Assembly: GCA_018899795.1 (NCBI GenBank)
Contig: JAHIHJ010000413.1
Coordinates: forward strand, 1-10,034
Reading direction: 5' to 3'
Source of the DNA: Methanobacteriota archaeon
GTDB lineage: Archaea > Halobacteriota > Methanosarcinia > Methanosarcinales > Methanoperedenaceae
DNA length: 10,034 bases
Part shown: positions 6,199 to 10,034 of the stretch, one piece after another
Layout of the letters: each line of letters starts with the position of its first letter
How positions within the stretch are numbered: the first letter of the stretch is position 1
The notes under the pieces: model-generated
Seen by the model: the letters and a program-made list of their open reading frames with translations, nothing else
The model's database searches: none
Told to the model about the DNA's origin: nothing
Position numbers and translations under genes: made by a program

Positions 6199-6215
6199 GG
6201 TAGCATAATGCTATC
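6199..6215. repeat. Short inverted repeat after the helicase gene
   Basis: GGTAG (6199-6203) pairs with CTATC (6211-6215), one G-T pair included, around CATAATG. The inner bases are themselves symmetrical (TAGCAT-A-ATGCTA). It lies 60 bp after the helicase stop and about 145 bp before the next gene, so it may act in transcript ending. No strong T-run follows. The remaining 6138-6359 interval is AT-rich and holds only the promoter of the next gene. Confidence 0.3.
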
Positions 6216-6302
6216 CCTCCTTCGGGTGAAGTTATCACTGAAAAAAAGCTATCGCGCTTTAGCACGGAGATTGTTGCTGTGGAATGGCTAAACTGTGTAT
6301 CC

Positions 6303-6313
6303 TTTTTAAATAG
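6303..6313 (+). promoter_or_regulatory. Probable TATA-box promoter of the HNH-like gene
   Basis: TTTTTAAATAG is a good archaeal TATA-like element. Initiation about 26 bp downstream would fall near 6335, leaving a leader of roughly 25 nt before the ATG at 6360. An AAGG at 6347-6350, nine bases before the start codon, is a weak ribosome binding site. That is unlike the other promoters in the window, which look leaderless. Confidence 0.45.
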
Positions 6314-6359
6314 TATGATAAATAAATTAATAATTAATGAATAAAAAAGGAATAAAATA

Positions 6360-6851
6360 ATGGAAAAACATTGTGATATTTGTAGAACAAGTTTTTCAGA
6401 TCCTACCAATCCTTCTGGAGAAGACATTCTTTGTAAAACCTGTAAAGAAATTGTTAAAAATAATGCTAAAAAGAAGAATTCTAATGCTAAACAAGTAAAG
6501 GAAGCTCTCAAAAATGCTGTCTATTTTGACAAAGAAAAAGAACAAATATATTTTCTTTGTTACTATACCGGAATTCCTTGTAATATAAATCCCGGATTTA
6601 AGTCTGATAGTAGTTCTCTAGAATATGCTTTTGATTTGACTTTTGATCATAAAGATCCATCTATTGGTTATGAGGCGAAAGGAGAAGAACTTGTGGTTTG
6701 CTTAAATATTATTAATCAAGTTAAATCTAATATTCCCGCTAATATCTTCAAAGAATTCATAATACTTCTTGCCGATCGTTTCAAAAACAAATCCAGTTCT
6801 ATAGAACTTGAAATTGAACTCAAAAGATTATTTGGAGACGCTAGAAAATGA
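6360..6851 (+). CDS. Small zinc-ribbon / HNH-like protein
   Basis: A 163-aa soluble protein. The N-terminus has a treble-clef-like zinc ribbon, C5-x2-C8 and C25-x2-C28, followed by a Lys/Asn-rich linker (29-50). The second half (64-145) contains CYYTGIPC (67-74), DLTFDHKDP (92-100), the segment LVVCLNIINQVKSN (111-124) and a helical EFIILLADRF (132-141). This order (YTG, then FDH, then an Asn in IN..KS) matches a family of small HNH-like proteins I know mainly as hypothetical genes near phages and mobile DNA. D96-H97 would be the general base pair and N119 the middle HNH residue. A final metal-binding histidine is not evident, so it may be degenerate or only DNA-binding. The gene is very AT-rich (in some 60-base stretches under 30% G+C), pointing to transfer. 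It is separately promoted and convergent with hsdR, and the link to defence is inference. Confidence 0.8.
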   Translation: MEKHCDICRTSFSDPTNPSGEDILCKTCKEIVKNNAKKKNSNAKQVKEALKNAVYFDKEKEQIYFLCYYTGIPCNINPGFKSDSSSLEYAFDLTFDHKDPSIGYEAKGEELVVCLNIINQVKSNIPANIFKEFIILLADRFKNKSSSIELEIELKRLFGDARK

Positions 6852-6895
6852 ACGCTTGCAGATGTTCCTATTTTCTCCTGTGGAGCAAGGACGGC

Positions 6896-6916
6896 GGAGG
6901 TGGCCTCCTTATTTTT
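6896..6916 (+). terminator. Hairpin plus T-rich tail ending the HNH-like transcript
   Basis: GGAGG (6896-6900) pairs with CCTCC (6904-6908) around TGG, directly followed by TTATTTTT. This is an intrinsic-terminator layout in the rightward direction, 45 bp after the HNH-like stop codon. It abuts the end of hsdR (stop codon at 6909-6911 on the other strand). T-rich tracts alone end transcripts in archaea, so the hairpin may not be essential. Confidence 0.5.
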
Positions 6917-9900
6917 CTGCTGTCCAAAAATCTGCCAATAACTCGGCCTGCTTCAAGACTGTATCAATAGCCTTTTGCTGCATATCCGGCGGGTACCCGT
7001 ATTTGTTCAATGTTCTTTTTACCAGCACCATCAGCTTTGCCCTTGCACTTTCCCGAATTGTCCAATCTATTGTCGCATTAGCCTTAACCTTCTCTGCCAC
7101 TTCAATTGCAATAATTCTCAATTTGTCATCACCTAAGACTTCAACCGCTGAATCATTTTCTGCAAGCGCATCATAGAAAGCCAACTCTTCTTTTGACAAT
7201 CCCAATTGAACTTCTCTTTTATCATGCTCTTTTATTTTCTTGGCAACTTCATCAACTAAAAACTGTATAATTTCTGCCGTTGTCAGCAATCCATTATTGT
7301 ACCTTTTGATGCCATTTTCAAGCATTTCAAGCAATGCCTTACTTTTTACGAGATTTGTTTTTGAACGGGTTCGGATTTCATCATTGAGGATTTTCTTTAA
7401 CAATTCAAGAGCAAGGTTCTGATGCTTCATCCCCTTTATATCCATCAGAAAATCCTCTGACAGAATAGATATTTCAGGCTTCTTTATTCCTGCAGCATCA
7501 AAAATATCTACCACTTGATCAGAACTCAAAGCCTCATCAACTATCTGTTTTATGGCTGTTTCAATGTCAATATCTGATCTGCCACTGCCGCCCCCTACAA
7601 ACTTCACAAGCCTTGCTTTTACTGCCTGAAATAGTGCAAGCTCATCTTTTATTGCCAGTGCTTCTTCGTCAGGGACAGACAATGCAAACGCCTGGCCAAG
7701 CAGTGTGACTTCCCGAATAAAGCGGTTCTTACCATCTTCAAGACCCAATATGTGTTCCTCAGCCTGTAATATGATGGAGAGCTTTTCTTGTGGCGAAGCT
7801 GTGAAGAAACGTCTGTAATTGAAGCCTGTTCCCGGATACTTCCCATAATAAGCAGTGGGTTCTGCGATAAGGATAGCTTCTTTTGCTTTGCTTTCTTGAT
7901 AGAACAACTGGCGAACTACTTCCAACTTCTCTATCATTGCAGCTACTGCCTTTTCCTGCCCTTCTGCCGGGTCGCCTTTTCCGCCTGAATTTGAATAAAA
8001 AGACAATGCTTTTTTGAGGTCTGTTGCAATGCCAAGATAATCTACAACCAGACCGCCAGGTTTGTCTTTAAATACCCTGTTCACCCTTGCTATGGCTTGC
8101 ATCAGACCGTGGTCTCTCATTGGCTTATCAACATAAAGCGTATGCAGGCATGGGACATCAAAACCTGTGAGCCACATATCTATGACAATGACCAGTCTTA
8201 ACGGGTCTGCCGGGTCTTTCATTCTATCGGATAAATCCCTGCGCTGTGATTTTGTAGTGTGATGCTTCTGCATGACAGGGCCGTCAGCACTGGATGCGGT
8301 CATTACAACTTTGATCGCACCTTTTGATAGGTCGTCATCATGCCATTGCGGTCTTAACAGGATGATTTGATTATAGAGGTCAACTGCAATCCTCCGGCTC
8401 ATGGCTACGATAAGTCCCTTGCCTTCAAATACGGCTTGTCGCTGCTCAAAGTGTGTGACGATATCCCTGGCTAAATTCTTTATCCGCTCCGGATTCCCAA
8501 CAATGGCTTCGAGTTTTGTCCACTTCGCTCTTACTCTTTGCTTGTCGGTTATTTCTTCATCTTCTTCAAGTTCTTTATCGAACTCTGCGATCAGGCGCCT
8601 GCCTTCTTCATCCAGATTGACCTTTGCTAAACGGCTTTCATAGTAAATCCTTACTGTGGCGCCATCAGCAACGGATTGTGAAATATCGTATATGTCAACA
8701 TACTGCCCGAACACAGCAGGGGTGTTTACGTCTGTGCCTTCAATTGGCGTGCCTGTAAAACCAATGTAAGTCGCATTGGGCAGTGCATCTCTCATATACT
8801 TGGCAAAGCCGTAGGCTATGCGTTTGCCGATTACATCTTTTGTTTCTTTGTCTTTTACATCAACGAGCTTTGCTTCAAATCCATACTGGGTTCTATGCGC
8901 TTCATCTGCAATGACAACAATATTTGTCCTGTCTGAAAGCCGGTCGTATTCTGCCTTGCCAGGTTCGGGTAAAAACTTCTGGATGGTTGTAAACACAATT
9001 CCGCCGGATGCAACGTTCAACAGTTGTTTCAAATGCTCCCTGTCTTTTGCCTGCATCGGTTCCTGCCTCAGCAACTGCTTTCCTGCTGCAAAAGTGTCAA
9101 ATAGCTGATCGTCAAGGTCGTTGCGGTCTGTGATAACTACAACTGTAGGATTGTTCAGGCTTAACACCAGCTTTGCCGTGTAGAAAACCATTGAAATGGA
9201 TTTGCCGCTGCCCTGTGTGTGCCATACAACGCCGCCTTTACGATTTCCGTTTGCAGAAGCTGCTTTGATGGTATTTTCTACTGCTTTATTGACTGCATAA
9301 TATTGATGATAAGCTGCTAACTTCTTTTCAGTCTCAACCTGTGTAATGCCTGTTTTTGCGTCTTTTTTCTTTGATTTCTCAAATATTATGAAGTTGCGTA
9401 AAAGGTCTAATAAGGTAGGGGGGTTCAACATTCCTTTTATCAGGATCTCCAACTGCGGAATGAACCGTGATGCTTCTTTTCTGCCGTCTGCACTTTTCCA
9501 GGTCATATAGCGGCTAAAACCCGCAGAAACGCTTCCTGCCCTGCACTCCATTCCGTCGGAGATAATGCAGACCGCATTGTAAGTGAATAATCCTGAAATG
9601 GTGGCTTTGTAGGTCTGGATCTGGTCAAATGCTTTCCTTATGGTAGCATTTTCATCTGCCGCATTCTTCAACTCGATAAGCACGATAGGAATACCATTGA
9701 TAAAGAGCAAGATATCAGGTCTCTTGTTCTGGTTGTTCTCAATGATAGTGTATTGATTGATAACTAAAAATTCATTGTTGGAAGAATGAGCAAAATCAAT
9801 CAGCGCCACTTCATAACTTCTTTCATAGCCATCCTGCTGATATGGTATTTTTACTTTCTCAACCAGGAACTGGTGAAAGGTTTCATTGTTGTGCAGCATG

Positions 9901-10034
9901 TCTGGTGAATAAATGCGCAGCACTTTTTGCACGGCCTGTTCCTGTGCATCCGCGGGAATATCACGGTTTAACCTTGCAACAGCTTTGCGTAAGCGCTGGG
10001 TTAAAATGATCTGCTCAAAATTTTCCCTCTCGGC
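6909..10034 (-). CDS. hsdR: Type I restriction enzyme R subunit, 5' end beyond the window
   Basis: HsdR is the ATP-driven translocase and nuclease subunit of type I restriction complexes. It works with HsdM and HsdS to cut unmethylated foreign DNA. The frame is open to the window edge, giving 1041 visible residues. An apparent GTG start at 9932 is only codon 35 of this frame. The upstream residues (ENFEQIILTQRLRKAVARLN) match the conserved HsdR N-terminus, so about 40-50 codons are missing. Using visible numbering, the nuclease domain has RPDILLF (D107), IELK (E121, K123) and the QxxxY-type QIQTYK (138-143). The motor has WHTQGSGKS (271-279), DEAH (377-380), GFTGTPIE (425-432), DMWLTGFDVP (619-628) and QAIARVNRVF (646-655). 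The helical C-terminal domain that binds the methylase core is present to a normal end. No internal stop or missing motif is seen, so it looks functional. It is convergent to the HNH-like gene. Any hsdM and hsdS would lie to the right of the window. Confidence 0.96.
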   Translation of the reverse strand, partial: AERENFEQIILTQRLRKAVARLNRDIPADAQEQAVQKVLRIYSPDMLHNNETFHQFLVEKVKIPYQQDGYERSYEVALIDFAHSSNNEFLVINQYTIIENNQNKRPDILLFINGIPIVLIELKNAADENATIRKAFDQIQTYKATISGLFTYNAVCIISDGMECRAGSVSAGFSRYMTWKSADGRKEASRFIPQLEILIKGMLNPPTLLDLLRNFIIFEKSKKKDAKTGITQVETEKKLAAYHQYYAVNKAVENTIKAASANGNRKGGVVWHTQGSGKSISMVFYTAKLVLSLNNPTVVVITDRNDLDDQLFDTFAAGKQLLRQEPMQAKDREHLKQLLNVASGGIVFTTIQKFLPEPGKAEYDRLSDRTNIVVIADEAHRTQYGFEAKLVDVKDKETKDVIGKRIAYGFAKYMRDALPNATYIGFTGTPIEGTDVNTPAVFGQYVDIYDISQSVADGATVRIYYESRLAKVNLDEEGRRLIAEFDKELEEDEEITDKQRVRAKWTKLEAIVGNPERIKNLARDIVTHFEQRQAVFEGKGLIVAMSRRIAVDLYNQIILLRPQWHDDDLSKGAIKVVMTASSADGPVMQKHHTTKSQRRDLSDRMKDPADPLRLVIVIDMWLTGFDVPCLHTLYVDKPMRDHGLMQAIARVNRVFKDKPGGLVVDYLGIATDLKKALSFYSNSGGKGDPAEGQEKAVAAMIEKLEVVRQLFYQESKAKEAILIAEPTAYYGKYPGTGFNYRRFFTASPQEKLSIILQAEEHILGLEDGKNRFIREVTLLGQAFALSVPDEEALAIKDELALFQAVKARLVKFVGGGSGRSDIDIETAIKQIVDEALSSDQVVDIFDAAGIKKPEISILSEDFLMDIKGMKHQNLALELLKKILNDEIRTRSKTNLVKSKALLEMLENGIKRYNNGLLTTAEIIQFLVDEVAKKIKEHDKREVQLGLSKEELAFYDALAENDSAVEVLGDDKLRIIAIEVAEKVKANATIDWTIRESARAKLMVLVKRTLNKYGYPPDMQQKAIDTVLKQAELLADFWTAEK

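Noticed and set aside
6140..6511. 123-codon minus-strand ORF between the helicase and the HNH-like gene
   Set aside because: It covers the promoter and the first 150 bases of the HNH-like gene, has a Leu/Ile/Phe-rich antisense composition and shows no recognisable domain.
9900..9932. GTG at 9932 as the start codon of hsdR
   Set aside because: The same frame stays open to 10034, and the upstream codons encode residues typical of the conserved HsdR N-terminus (ENFEQIILTQRLR), so the gene continues past the window.

Overview
The window looks like a chromosome segment of a euryarchaeon, most likely from the methanogen/ANME lineages (Methanosarcinia-like). This rests on a class II tRNA-Leu without an encoded CCA end, an archaeal-type fused CoaBC, an endonuclease Q (EndoQ) with a PCNA-binding tail, TATA-like boxes about 26 bp upstream of ATG codons (leaderless-style promoters), and little Shine-Dalgarno signal. 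The genus is inference; no 16S or other marker gene is present.

Layout. Positions 1-257 hold two perfect hairpin-type inverted repeats and tRNA-Leu(CAA). Positions 258-1752 are a two-gene unit: coaBC (coenzyme A synthesis) and, one base after its stop, a small unrecognised protein. A 178-bp convergent gap (1753-1930) contains a perfect 16-bp palindrome. The endoQ DNA-repair gene follows on the minus strand (1931-3142). Positions 3143-3576 have no convincing gene. They hold a very GC-rich 100-bp block (70 of 100 bases, counted), a copy of a short 'accacggag' intergenic repeat-like tract, a hairpin, and the promoter of the next gene.

From about 3.5 kb the character changes to AT-rich accessory DNA. 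A superfamily 1 (SF1) helicase with a C-terminal Vsr/DUF559-like nuclease domain is split into two frames (3577-4464 and 4485-6137). The junction lies right after the Walker A motif, and much of the first RecA domain appears to be missing, so the gene is probably broken by an internal deletion plus frameshift. Next come a very AT-rich gene for a small zinc-ribbon/HNH-like protein (6360-6851) and, convergent to it, a type I restriction enzyme R subunit (HsdR) that runs off the right edge. Its apparent GTG start at 9932 is internal.

How they fit. The left third is housekeeping (translation, CoA, repair of deaminated bases). The right two thirds resemble a defence island: a type I restriction-modification system whose hsdM/hsdS would lie beyond 10034 if present, a helicase-nuclease of a class linked to anti-phage or anti-plasmid functions, and an HNH-like protein. 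I see no transposase, integrase, CRISPR array or direct attachment-site repeat that would define the borders of the island.
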